Assembly (NCBI GenBank): GCA_965247175.1
Contig: OZ252006.1
Coordinates: forward strand, 2,232,001 to 2,296,000
Origin: JANQMX01 sp965247175
Lineage (GTDB): Bacteria > Pseudomonadota > Alphaproteobacteria > Kiloniellales > DSM-21159
Reading direction: 5' to 3'
DNA length: 64,000 nucleotides
Below, one piece after another: positions 1 to 7,858 of the stretch. Position 1 is the first letter of the stretch. Each line of letters starts with the position of its first letter. The notes below the pieces were generated by a model. That model made no database searches, was not told the origin of the DNA, and worked only from the letters and a program-made list of their open reading frames with translations. The translations under genes were made by a program, and so were the position numbers.

Positions 1-28
1 GCGCCGCGGCATGAGCTTGCAGAGACAT
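1..28 (-). CDS. 5' end of an unidentified gene, cut by the window edge
   Basis: Only the first nine codons are present, reading MSLQAHAAA. The start is supported by a strong Shine-Dalgarno (GGGAGGAGT on the minus strand, 36-44) at about 8 nt from the ATG at 28-26. The product cannot be identified from nine residues. The gene runs out of the window to the left and is transcribed away from the small ORF at 410. Confidence 0.5.
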
Positions 29-201
29 CGGGTTCACTCCTCCCAGGAAATCCATATCCGATCTGCGGCGTACTATAGAGCGACCGAGTTGCGGGCGAAA
101 GCGTAGGGCCATGCGCGCCGCGCGCGGCGGAGGGGCGTCACAGACAAGCGGGCAAGAGGTGATGTCTCGGCGGTGGCTATCGCCAAACGCGAATTATTGA
201 G

Positions 202-234
202 GTCGGCGGCGGGGATGTTCCGCCGCCCGCCGAC
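202..234. repeat. GC-rich imperfect hairpin
   Basis: Left arm 202-214 and right arm 220-234 are nearly complementary (GTCGGCGG...CCGCCGAC) with a short ATGTT loop. No T-run follows on either strand, so a classical intrinsic terminator is not supported. It lies in a gene-free stretch (29-409) between a leftward gene and a rightward small ORF; the only other structure I see there is the inverted repeat at 333-397. Confidence 0.35.
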
Positions 235-332
235 GAAGAAAAGTAAGGCTGTGTGAGTGGGCTAACAGAGCTCAGGAGCAATCGTCCTAAATTCAATCCG
301 AAGAATTTGATTTTCCTCTCTGTTCTTCGAGG

Positions 333-397
333 CGCCTAAGCGTTCTTTTACGCTTGTCGGCTAGCCTTCCAACAGAGCGGCAAGGAGCGCTTAGGCG
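333..397 (+). promoter_or_regulatory. Leader with competing stem-loops ahead of the small membrane ORF
   Basis: CGCCTAAGCG at 333-342 and CGCTTAGGCG at 388-397 form a perfect 10-bp inverted repeat 45 nt apart. The left arm can also pair over a short loop, AAGCG (338-342) with CGCTT (351-355), so two mutually exclusive stems are possible. The long stem ends 12 nt before the ATG at 410 and its right arm abuts the purine-rich AAGGAG at 382-387. A translational or transcriptional switch is an inference from geometry only. Confidence 0.3.
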
Positions 398-409
398 GAC
401 GCAAGACAG

Positions 410-565
410 ATGGATTTCGGTTCGGACTTCACTTTACTCTGGTCGTTGGGCGGTGCCATCTTGAGTGGTCTGGGCCTGGGGTTGGTTTGCTGGCTCGAAG
501 ATCGTGGCCGACGTGGCAAGCGCCGCGGCAAGACCGCAGCCCCGCTGACCCCCGTCGCAGAGTAG
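410..565 (+). CDS. Small single-pass membrane protein (51 aa), unknown
   Basis: The frame starts at ATG 410 and ends at TAG 563-565, giving 51 residues. Residues 8-29 form one hydrophobic, glycine-rich segment (LLWSLGGAILSGLGLGLVCW). A basic stretch (RGRRGKRRGK, about 32-41) and a Pro/Ala-rich tail follow, which predicts one membrane span with the positive tail in the cytoplasm. No strong Shine-Dalgarno sits at the usual distance. It converges on nrdB with only 12 bp between stops. I do not recognise a family; coding status rests on the charge and hydrophobicity pattern and is uncertain. Confidence 0.45.
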   Translation: MDFGSDFTLLWSLGGAILSGLGLGLVCWLEDRGRRGKRRGKTAAPLTPVAE

Positions 566-577
566 CCACCCAGGCGC

Positions 578-1537
578 TCAGCCGAAGGCCTCTTCCCAGG
601 TCCCTTGCGTGGCGGCTCGGGAATATTCCGTCGCCCGATTCTCGAAAAAGTTCGTGTGCTCCATCCCGTTCAGCATGGCATCGAGCCAGGGCAGCGGGTT
701 CTTCTCCACGCGATAGATCGGTTGCAGACCCAGCTGGCTGAGCCGCCGGTCGGCGATATAGCGCAGGTACTGCTTGACCTCGTCGGCCTCCAAGCCCTCG
801 ACGCCGCCCATCTCAAAGGCCAGGTCGATAAAAGCATCCTCATGCTCGATGATGGTCTCGCAGATACTGTAGAGCCTGTGCTGCAGCGCGTCGGTCCAAA
901 GCTCTGGATTCTCTTCGATGAAGGTTCGGAATAGCTGGATGATGGAGGCCGTGTGGAGGCTCTCGTCCCGCACCGACCAGGAGACGATCTGCCCCATGCC
1001 CTTCATCTTATTGAAGCGCGGAAAGTTCAGCAGGATGGCGAAGGTGCCGAAGAGCTGCAGGCCCTCGGTGAAGGCGCCAAAGACCGCAAGCGTGGTGGCG
1101 ATGTCCTCCTTCGTCTCGACCCCGAATTCCTGCATGTAGTCGTACTTGTCCTTCATCTCCTTGTAGTGCAGGAAGGCCGAGTACTCCGCCTCGGGCATGC
1201 CGATGGTATCGAGCAGGTAGCTGTAGGCCGCGATATGCACCGTCTCCATGTTCGAGAAGGCAGCGAGCATCATCTGCACTTCCGTCGGCTGGAACACGCG
1301 CGAGTAGTGCTTCATGTAGCAGTTGTTCACTTCCACATCGGACTGCGTGAAGAAGCGGAAGATCTGCGTCAGCAAGTGGCGCTCGTTCTCGGTCAGGTTC
1401 TTCTGCCAATCCTTCACGTCATCGGCGAGCGGCACCTCTTCCGGCAGCCAGTGGATCCTCTGCTGGGTCAGCCAAGCATCGTAGGCCCAGGGATAGCGGA
1501 ACGGCTTGTAGATCGGGTCGGCATCAAGAAGGGACAT
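578..1537 (-). CDS. nrdB: Class I ribonucleotide reductase beta subunit NrdB
   Basis: This is the radical-generating small subunit that pairs with NrdA to reduce ribonucleoside diphosphates to deoxynucleotides. At 319 aa it is of normal length. The di-iron ligands are in order: Asp67, Glu98, His101, Glu158, Glu192 and His195. The spacing equals that of the E. coli enzyme. Tyr105 lies four residues after His101, the position of the radical tyrosine. The tail (about 294-319, with FFENRATEYS) is the region that docks into NrdA. It lies 81 bp downstream of nrdA on the same strand and is probably cotranscribed. No ATP-cone is present at the N-terminus. Confidence 0.97.
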   Translation of the reverse strand: MSLLDADPIYKPFRYPWAYDAWLTQQRIHWLPEEVPLADDVKDWQKNLTENERHLLTQIFRFFTQSDVEVNNCYMKHYSRVFQPTEVQMMLAAFSNMETVHIAAYSYLLDTIGMPEAEYSAFLHYKEMKDKYDYMQEFGVETKEDIATTLAVFGAFTEGLQLFGTFAILLNFPRFNKMKGMGQIVSWSVRDESLHTASIIQLFRTFIEENPELWTDALQHRLYSICETIIEHEDAFIDLAFEMGGVEGLEADEVKQYLRYIADRRLSQLGLQPIYRVEKNPLPWLDAMLNGMEHTNFFENRATEYSRAATQGTWEEAFG

Positions 1538-1618
1538 CGCTACTCGCTCACTGAACGGACTGTGGAAAACAGGTTTTGAAAGGAAGTCCGGGAGCCGCGA
1601 GGGCTCCGGCTGCGCCGG

Positions 1619-3643
1619 TTACTGGCAGGCCAAGCATTCCTCGTAGTCGACGCGCTCGGCCACAGGCTGACCTGCCGCCTCGGCCTTGGCGCTCTCGCCG
1701 GCGTTGACCTTGCCCATCAGCGGGATGGGCGCAGCCAAGTTGGCGCTCTGCCCGGACTCCGCCCGCTGCACCGAGCGCGACCGGCAGTAGTAGAGGCTCT
1801 TCACGCCGCGCTTCCAGGCCATGAGATGGATCTGGTGCAGGTCGCGCTTATGCACGTCGCCCGGCAGGAAGATGTTGAGCGACTGCGACTGACAGACAAA
1901 GGGCGTGCGGTCGCCGGCATGCTCGATCAGCCAGCGCTGGTCGATCTCGAAGGCCGTCTTGAACAGCGCCTTCTCCTCGTCGGAGAGGAAGTCGAGATGC
2001 TGCACCGAGCCTTCGTTGACCGTGATGCTCGACCAGGTCTCGTCGCTGTTCTGGCCCTTCTCTTCCAAGAGTTCTTCCAGATAGCGGTTCCGCACGTGGA
2101 AGGAGCCGGAGAGGGTCTTGTGGGTGTAGGCGTTGCCGGCGATCGGCTCGATGCCGGGCGACGCGCCGCCGCAGATGATCGAGATCGAGGCCGTCGGCGC
2201 GATCGCCATCTTGTTGGAAAAGCGCTCGAGAAAACCACGCTCGGCCGCATCCGGGCAGGCACCGCGCTCGATGGCGAGCTTGCGCGAAGCCAGGTCGGCC
2301 TCGCCGCGGATCTGCTGGAACATCTTCTTGTTCCACACCTTGGCCATGACGCCTTCGATGGGAATGCGCTTCTTCTGCAGGAAGGAGTGGAAGCCCATGA
2401 CGCCCAGGCCGACGGAGCGCTCGCGCATGGCCGAATAGATCGCGCGCTGCATATCGTCCTTGGGGGCATTGTCAATGAAGTCGCTCAGCACGTTGTCGAG
2501 GAACCGCATGATGTCCTCGATGAAGCCCGGCACGTCGCGCCATTCCTCATAGGTCTCGAGATTGAGCGAGGAGAGGCAGCAGACCGCCGTACGCTGCTTG
2601 CCGAGATGGTCCTCGCCGGTCGGCAAGGTGATCTCGCTGCAGAGATTCGACATCTTGACCTCGAGGCCGGAGAGCTTGTGGTGCTCCGGAATGGCCCGGT
2701 TCACGTGGTCGCCATAGATAATGTAAGGCTCGCCGGTTTCGACCCGTGCGGTCAGGATGCGGACCCAGAGATCGCGCGCCTTCATGGTCCTGATGACGCT
2801 GCCGTCCTTGGGGCTCTTGAGCGCCCAGTCGCCATCCTCTTCGACCGCGCGCATGAAGGCGTCGGAGATGACGATGCCGTGGTGCAGATTGAGCGCCTTG
2901 CGATTGGGATCGCCGCCGGTCGGCCGGCGAATCTCGACGAACTCCTCGACCTCCGGATGGTCGATCGGCAGGTAGACCGCCGCAGAGCCGCGCCGAAGCG
3001 AGCCCTGGCTGATCGCCAAGGTCAGAGAATCCATCACGCGGATGAAGGGCACGACACCGGAGGTCTTGCCGTTCATGCCGACCTTCTCGCCGATCGAGCG
3101 GAGATTGCCCCAATAGCTGCCGATGCCGCCGCCGCGCGCCGCGAGCCAGACATTCTCGTTCCACAGGCCGACGATGCCGTTCAGCGAGTCGTTGGCTTCG
3201 TTCAGGAAGCAAGAGATCGGCAGACCGCGGCTCGTGCCGCCGTTAGAGAGCACCGGCGTGGCCGGCATGAACCAGAGCCGCGAGATATAGTCATAGAGGC
3301 GCTGGGCATGGGCGGTGTCGTCAGCGAAATGCGCCGCGACGCGGGCGAAAAGGTCCTGATAGGATTCGCCCGGAAGCAGGTAGCGGTCGCTCAAGGTCGC
3401 TTTGCCGAAATCGGTCAGCCGTGCGTCGCGGGAGCGGTCGAGCCGAACCGTGATGCCGCGCTCATTCTGAAAATGATCGCGAATCTCTGCGCCGTCCAGC
3501 AGCTCCGAATCGAACAGGGCAGTCTCCGGCGCCGCTGCATTGTCCTGATCGCGCGTCTGAGGCGCGACTTGCAGCAAGCTATCCACAGCCAGCGGCACTG
3601 TTTGCCCGTCTTCTCTGGCTTCGAATACGCCGGAACCATCCAT
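1619..3643 (-). CDS. nrdA: Class I ribonucleotide reductase alpha subunit NrdA
   Basis: This is the catalytic large subunit (674 aa). Visible signatures are the active-site loop NLCSEI, the first redox cysteine in LPISCF, its partner in AVCCLSSLNL, the PTASIS loop, the radical-transfer tyrosine pair in SLYYCRSRS, and the C-terminal CLAC thiol pair that re-reduces the active site. I chose ATG 3643 (MDGSGVFEAREDG) because GGGAGAG stands just upstream; an in-frame extension to 3724 lacks such a site. It is clearly shorter than E. coli NrdA (761 aa): the N-terminal region is too short and unlike the ATP-cone, so activity may lack dATP feedback. Two NrdR-like boxes precede it. Confidence 0.97.
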   Translation of the reverse strand: MDGSGVFEAREDGQTVPLAVDSLLQVAPQTRDQDNAAAPETALFDSELLDGAEIRDHFQNERGITVRLDRSRDARLTDFGKATLSDRYLLPGESYQDLFARVAAHFADDTAHAQRLYDYISRLWFMPATPVLSNGGTSRGLPISCFLNEANDSLNGIVGLWNENVWLAARGGGIGSYWGNLRSIGEKVGMNGKTSGVVPFIRVMDSLTLAISQGSLRRGSAAVYLPIDHPEVEEFVEIRRPTGGDPNRKALNLHHGIVISDAFMRAVEEDGDWALKSPKDGSVIRTMKARDLWVRILTARVETGEPYIIYGDHVNRAIPEHHKLSGLEVKMSNLCSEITLPTGEDHLGKQRTAVCCLSSLNLETYEEWRDVPGFIEDIMRFLDNVLSDFIDNAPKDDMQRAIYSAMRERSVGLGVMGFHSFLQKKRIPIEGVMAKVWNKKMFQQIRGEADLASRKLAIERGACPDAAERGFLERFSNKMAIAPTASISIICGGASPGIEPIAGNAYTHKTLSGSFHVRNRYLEELLEEKGQNSDETWSSITVNEGSVQHLDFLSDEEKALFKTAFEIDQRWLIEHAGDRTPFVCQSQSLNIFLPGDVHKRDLHQIHLMAWKRGVKSLYYCRSRSVQRAESGQSANLAAPIPLMGKVNAGESAKAEAAGQPVAERVDYEECLACQ

Positions 3644-3695
3644 GAAGTCTCTCCCGTTTTCCGCAGTGTGTGGACAAGCCTGCGATGAAAGGCGT

Positions 3696-3711
3696 GTACA
3701 ATATCTAGGGG
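3696..3711. promoter_or_regulatory. NrdR box 1 upstream of nrdA
   Basis: The core CAATATCTAG (3699-3708) fits the NrdR consensus acaCwAtATaTwGtgt at nine of ten core positions. It lies about 53 bp upstream of the chosen nrdA ATG, where the promoter is expected. NrdR is the nucleotide-sensing repressor of ribonucleotide reductase genes. A TGTGGACAA at 3669-3677 between this box and the gene is one base from a DnaA box; DnaA control of nrd genes is known in E. coli. Confidence 0.65.
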
Positions 3712-3727
3712 GTGCTTCGTTCAACGA

Positions 3728-3743
3728 GCGCCAAATCTAGCGA
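3728..3743. promoter_or_regulatory. NrdR box 2 upstream of nrdA
   Basis: The core CCAAATCTAG (3731-3740) is a weaker match to the NrdR consensus. It lies exactly 32 bp from box 1 (core to core), about three helical turns. Paired boxes on the same face of the helix are the known arrangement of NrdR operators, which is the main reason for accepting the weaker copy. Confidence 0.55.
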
Positions 3744-3862
3744 ATGTGTCCAAATCATGTAAGAAGAACATATACGGAACATTTGGTTTTCAGCAAGGAT
3801 GCTTTTCTGGCCCCTCACCCCAAACTTTTTATGGAAAACCGCGACTTGGCGCGGTCACTGGC

Positions 3863-5053
3863 TCAAGCGGGAAGAATGATGCTGGATCGATCCTTCGGCG
3901 CTTTGGTGAGGATTTCCGGCGTTTCGCCGACCACAACCGTGTCATCGACACGGAAGCCGCCCAAGCCATAGACATAGATGCCCGGCTCGGCGGAATAGAC
4001 CTCACCCTCTTCCAAGGGACGGTCGTTGAAGGCCATGTCCTCGGGAAACTCATGGCCCAAGAGGCCGATGCCGTGACCGGTGCGGTGGCGAATGTGGGCG
4101 CCGAAACCGCCCGCCTCGATGACCCCGCGTGCGGCGTCTTCGATAGCGCGCACCGGATTGCCGGTGACCATCGCCGCGATGGCCGCTTCGTTTGCCGCCA
4201 GCGCACAGTCATAAAGTGCCGCCTGCTCTGCGCTCGGTTCGCCGCAGAAGTAGGTGCGTTCGTTTTCAATCACCATGCCGTTGAGACGCGGGATGATGAT
4301 ATTGACCAGGCCGTGTCCCTCTTCGATGCGCAGGCCGGTGGTGGCTCCACTGCCGTGCGGCGAGGCCGAGGCCGGCCCAGTTAAGGTATAGCCTCGCACC
4401 TCCAGCTGCTCGCCAGCGAATCGCTTGGCTGCCTCCTCGAAGATCAAGGCATGCATGGCGGCATCGAGCTCCTGCACCAAGCGGCCGGGCCGGATGTTCT
4501 CGCAGTAGCGCTCCTGGGCCCAGTCGGAAAGCTCGGAGGCGGCGCGCATCAGTTCGAGCTCTTCCGGATGCTTGCGCCAACGCAAAACGCGGAGCTGCGC
4601 CGTGCGGGGCTCGATGGCCAGCTCGGGCAGGCTGTCGGTGACCTGGTTCAGCAAAGCCGACTTGCTGTCGGCCCCGATTCGCGCCGTCGCCAGACCATGC
4701 GCGCGCAAGGTGTCGGCCAGAATTGACGGCCACTCGGAGACCCGGCGATTGGCGTTGGAGGTCGAGATATGCTCCTCGTAGAAGCCCGCGTCCTCGACCC
4801 AAAGCTGCCGACGCTCGCTTGCCATGCGCCAGTGATGGCTCGACAGCTCGTTGAGCAGCACGAAGGGCTCAGCCTCCCGTGGAACCACTGCGGCAACCGG
4901 TCGCTCCCAAGGCTGAACGTCGAGATTGAAGTTGGTCGCATACTGGAAGAAGTCAGGTGTGGTGAAGAGCAGGGCGTCGAGCCCTTCCTCCGCCATCATT
5001 GTCGTCATAGCTGCGCGACGTGCCTGGAAAACCGACTCGCTCAGAAACGTCAT
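3863..5053 (-). CDS. M24 family (creatinase/aminopeptidase P-like) hydrolase
   Basis: The protein (396 aa) has the two-domain layout of creatinase and prolidase: an N-terminal ribonuclease-H-like domain (about 1-150) and a C-terminal pita-bread domain (about 160-390). The latter carries HRTGHGIGLLGHE and SAEPGIYVYGLGGFRVDDTVVV-type blocks. In metallopeptidases of this fold the two first metal ligands are Asp within a GD...D motif; here that segment reads VNIIIPRLNGMVIENERTYF, and the last ligand Glu is Asp. The dinuclear site therefore looks degraded, as in creatinase, and a metal-free amidinohydrolase or amide hydrolase is more likely than a peptidase. Substrate unknown. It stands alone, 219 bp from nrdA. 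Confidence 0.85.
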   Translation of the reverse strand: MTFLSESVFQARRAAMTTMMAEEGLDALLFTTPDFFQYATNFNLDVQPWERPVAAVVPREAEPFVLLNELSSHHWRMASERRQLWVEDAGFYEEHISTSNANRRVSEWPSILADTLRAHGLATARIGADSKSALLNQVTDSLPELAIEPRTAQLRVLRWRKHPEELELMRAASELSDWAQERYCENIRPGRLVQELDAAMHALIFEEAAKRFAGEQLEVRGYTLTGPASASPHGSGATTGLRIEEGHGLVNIIIPRLNGMVIENERTYFCGEPSAEQAALYDCALAANEAAIAAMVTGNPVRAIEDAARGVIEAGGFGAHIRHRTGHGIGLLGHEFPEDMAFNDRPLEEGEVYSAEPGIYVYGLGGFRVDDTVVVGETPEILTKAPKDRSSIILPA

Positions 5054-5302
5054 CGCAGCTTGTCTCCTTATCCTGCATGATCGCCAAGGCGTGACTCTGG
5101 AAACACAACTGACGGAGCCTAAGACTTGGCTTAACGACTGCGTTTTATGATAAGCCCTCGCCGAGCGAGAGATCCAGTGGACCGGAGCAGTGACGCCCCA
5201 CGAGCACGACCCGGATATGCAGAATCGCGATAGCTCCCAGTCTCCCTATAAGCGGCGGCGGCGCACGCCGCAGCCCCGCGTGGAACGCTGACGACAGCGA
5301 GA

Positions 5303-6979
5303 ATGCAGAGCTTTTTCAGCTTCATCGTAGCGCTCTTTCTGACCGTCCTTCTGGTTCCGGTCGCCATGCGCTATGCGACGTCCATGGGGCTGGTCGACCG
5401 CCCGGACGCCGAGCGGAAGATGCATCGCCAGACCATTCCGCGCTGTGGCGGTATCGCCATGGTGGCGGCCGTCATCATTCCGCTGATCATGTGGCTGCCG
5501 CTCGATCGCGACAGTATCTCCATCCTCCTTGCCATTCTGGTGATCGCCTTCTTCGGGGTGTGGGACGATCGTGTCGACCTCGACTATCGTATCAAGTTCT
5601 TTGGGCAAAGCCTTGCAATAATTATTGTAATGTGGGGCGGCACCATACTGTGGCACCTGCCGCTCTTCGGTCTCGAACCGGTCCCGGCCTACCTCGCCTA
5701 CCCCGTGACGTTCGTCTTCCTGCTCGGTGTGACCAATGCGGTGAACCTGGCCGATGGCCTGGACGGCCTGGCCGGCGGCTGTGCCTTGCTGACGCTCGGC
5801 ATGATCGCCCTGCTGGCCTACCTGGCGACCGACCGAACGGCCGCCCTGCCGCTGCTTGTCCTGACCTTGGCAGCCATGGGCTGCATCCTTGGCTTCCTGC
5901 GCTTCAACACGCATCCGGCCGTGGTCTTCATGGGCGATACAGGCAGCCAGTTCTTGGGCCTCGTTGCCGGCATTGCGACCATCCGCTTGACCGAGCAGGT
6001 GCACGGTTCGGTCAGCGCCATGCTCCCTTTCCTGCTACTCGGCATGCCCATTCTGGATACCGGCTGGGTCATGGCGCAGCGTATCTTGAGTGGCCGCTCG
6101 CCCTTCAGCGCCGACCGCAACCACATCCACCACAAGCTGCTGAGCCTTGGCTTCTATCACCATGAGGTCGTGGCGCTCATCTATGCCGCGCACGCCACTC
6201 TGATCTCCATCGCATTCTTCCTGCGCTATCAGTCGGACCTCCTGTTGCTGACGATCTACCTCGGCTTCTGCGGCACCGTGATCGGCCTGTATTATTGGGC
6301 AAAGGCCACCGGCTGGCAGGTCCGCAAGGAGACACCCAGCGGGCCAGTGCAAGAGATCCTGCTGGCCAATGCGCTGAGCGTTTGGCTGAAGCAGCGGGCA
6401 CCCGCTATTGAAACGGCCTTCCCGCTGCTGGCTGGCGGCGTGCTGCTGTTTCTCGCGCTGGGCGCTTTCTGCCCGCCGGAGATATCCTTTGATCTGGGCT
6501 TGCTGGCCGGCGGCATTGCGATTCTGTTCGCCGTCTGCTGGCTGGCCTTTCCGCAGCTGCAGCCACTCCCGCAGCGCATTGCGGTCTATACCGCCATCCT
6601 GACAGGCAGCTATCTTCTTGCTGTCTCGGCCGACACCTCCTGGCTGCGTCTCTCCTGGCTCAACCTCTACTGTGTCGGTCTGCTCCTGCTCTTGCTGCTG
6701 GCCATCCGTCTGGGCCACGAGCGCCGCTTTCGGGCGTCGCCGCAGGACTTTCTGGTGCTGTTCTTCGCCATCGCCGTGCCCAACATCGCCGATGAGCTCT
6801 TCGCCTCATTCCCTGTCGCGGAAATGACCTTCCACGTCGTGGTGTTATTCTACGTCAGCGAATTTCTAATGAGCGAACGAGAGCGCGGCACCATTGAGAG
6901 ACTATCGGGCACGATGCTCTCGGCCGGCGTGGTCAGCTTTCTCGCCATCATAGCCGTGCGCGGTCTCGTGGCTGCCTGA
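5303..6979 (+). CDS. Polyprenyl-phosphate sugar-1-phosphate transferase, WecA/MraY family, extended C-terminus
   Basis: An integral membrane enzyme that would attach a sugar-1-phosphate (typically GlcNAc-1-P) to undecaprenyl phosphate, the first step of a surface polysaccharide. Diagnostic blocks: Asp-Asp in GVWDDRVDL (about 85-93), the NAVNLADGLDGLAGG loop (145-159), RFNTHPAVVFMGDTGS (about 196-211) and the HIHHKLL motif near 275. The first 340 or so residues match the family in length. A further 200 residues with about six hydrophobic segments form an extra C-terminal membrane domain I cannot assign. The start at 5303 has only a weak ribosome site. The export genes at 7193 and 7859 follow. 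Confidence 0.88.
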   Translation: MQSFFSFIVALFLTVLLVPVAMRYATSMGLVDRPDAERKMHRQTIPRCGGIAMVAAVIIPLIMWLPLDRDSISILLAILVIAFFGVWDDRVDLDYRIKFFGQSLAIIIVMWGGTILWHLPLFGLEPVPAYLAYPVTFVFLLGVTNAVNLADGLDGLAGGCALLTLGMIALLAYLATDRTAALPLLVLTLAAMGCILGFLRFNTHPAVVFMGDTGSQFLGLVAGIATIRLTEQVHGSVSAMLPFLLLGMPILDTGWVMAQRILSGRSPFSADRNHIHHKLLSLGFYHHEVVALIYAAHATLISIAFFLRYQSDLLLLTIYLGFCGTVIGLYYWAKATGWQVRKETPSGPVQEILLANALSVWLKQRAPAIETAFPLLAGGVLLFLALGAFCPPEISFDLGLLAGGIAILFAVCWLAFPQLQPLPQRIAVYTAILTGSYLLAVSADTSWLRLSWLNLYCVGLLLLLLLAIRLGHERRFRASPQDFLVLFFAIAVPNIADELFASFPVAEMTFHVVVLFYVSEFLMSERERGTIERLSGTMLSAGVVSFLAIIAVRGLVAA

Positions 6980-7192
6980 AATTTGTCTTCTTGCCGCAGT
7001 GTTCGCCGCGCTGGCGATTGTTGCGGGGATTGAGGGAAGTTGTATAAACCCTTGGTTAAAGAGGCCCGCCGCAGGCTGGACGGGTGGTTTGCCGGATGGG
7101 TGGTCTGATGTGCCATTGGCCGCCTGCCCCCCACGATCGAAACCGCGCGACCCAGACAGCGCACGCGAGACAGCAGCACGAAAGAGGAGCCT

Positions 7193-7819
7193 ATGGCCCG
7201 CCCCACCCTTCTCCGGTCCCTGTTCCCGCGCCTGGCCGGGCTCTGCCTCGGCCTGGCTGCCGCCGCAGGCCTTGCCGCGGCATCCGCATCCGCCCAGCAA
7301 CTGGTCACGCCCACCCAAGGCAGCTACCGCCTCAATCCCGGCGATGTCATCGAGATCTCCGTCTGGAAGGAGCCCGAGTTGCAGCGCGAGGTCCTGCTGC
7401 TGCCCGACGGCAACATCGCCTTCCCCCTGGTCGGCACCGTCCAGGCCGCAGGACGCACCCCGGACGAAATCCAGGCCGAGGTCGAGGAGCGCCTCACCCG
7501 CTTCTTTCCGGAGCCCGTGGTCACCGTCTCCATCCTCCAGGTCGCCGGCAACAAGCTCTACGTCACCGGACAGGTCAATCAGCCCGGACAGTTCACCGTC
7601 GACCAGCCCATCGACGTGCTCCAGGCCATCGCCCTCGCAGGCGGCCTCACCGCCTTCGCCGATGAGGACGATATCTATGTCCTGCGCCGCGCCGCAGACG
7701 GAAGCCAGAGCGCCATCGCCTTCGACTATGACGACGTCACCGACGGGAGCGACCTCTCCTCCAACATCGTCCTGCAGCAGGGCGACGTGGTCGTCGTCCC
7801 CACCGCTGGCCTCTTCTAG
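7193..7819 (+). CDS. Polysaccharide export protein, short Wza-like (Poly_export/SLBB)
   Basis: A 208-aa periplasmic or outer-membrane protein. Residues 1-35 are a signal peptide ending ASASAQQ. The Poly_export domain begins at YRLNPGDVIEISVWKEPEL (about 44-62) with the typical LPDGNIAFPLVGTV strand. A SLBB domain follows (KLYVTGQVNQPGQF, then a VLQAIALAGGLT helix). No lipobox Cys is seen, unlike Wza, and the length is about half that of Wza, resembling the short export proteins of PEP-CTERM/EPS-type loci. AGAGGAG stands a few bases before the ATG. No chain-length determinant or tyrosine kinase is adjacent. Confidence 0.9.
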   Translation: MARPTLLRSLFPRLAGLCLGLAAAAGLAAASASAQQLVTPTQGSYRLNPGDVIEISVWKEPELQREVLLLPDGNIAFPLVGTVQAAGRTPDEIQAEVEERLTRFFPEPVVTVSILQVAGNKLYVTGQVNQPGQFTVDQPIDVLQAIALAGGLTAFADEDDIYVLRRAADGSQSAIAFDYDDVTDGSDLSSNIVLQQGDVVVVPTAGLF

Positions 7820-7858
7820 ACCCGCACCAAGGGAGCGTGTGAGCCGGGCCCCGGGCGG

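Noticed and set aside
112..201. A 29-codon ORF starting at ATG 112
   Set aside because: Arg/Gly-rich, no ribosome site at proper distance, no feature beyond chance.
1826..3688. A 620-codon open frame on the plus strand
   Set aside because: It lies fully antisense to nrdA, whose catalytic motifs are certain; its Arg/Ala/Asp-rich product has no domain. Such shadows are common in GC-rich genes.
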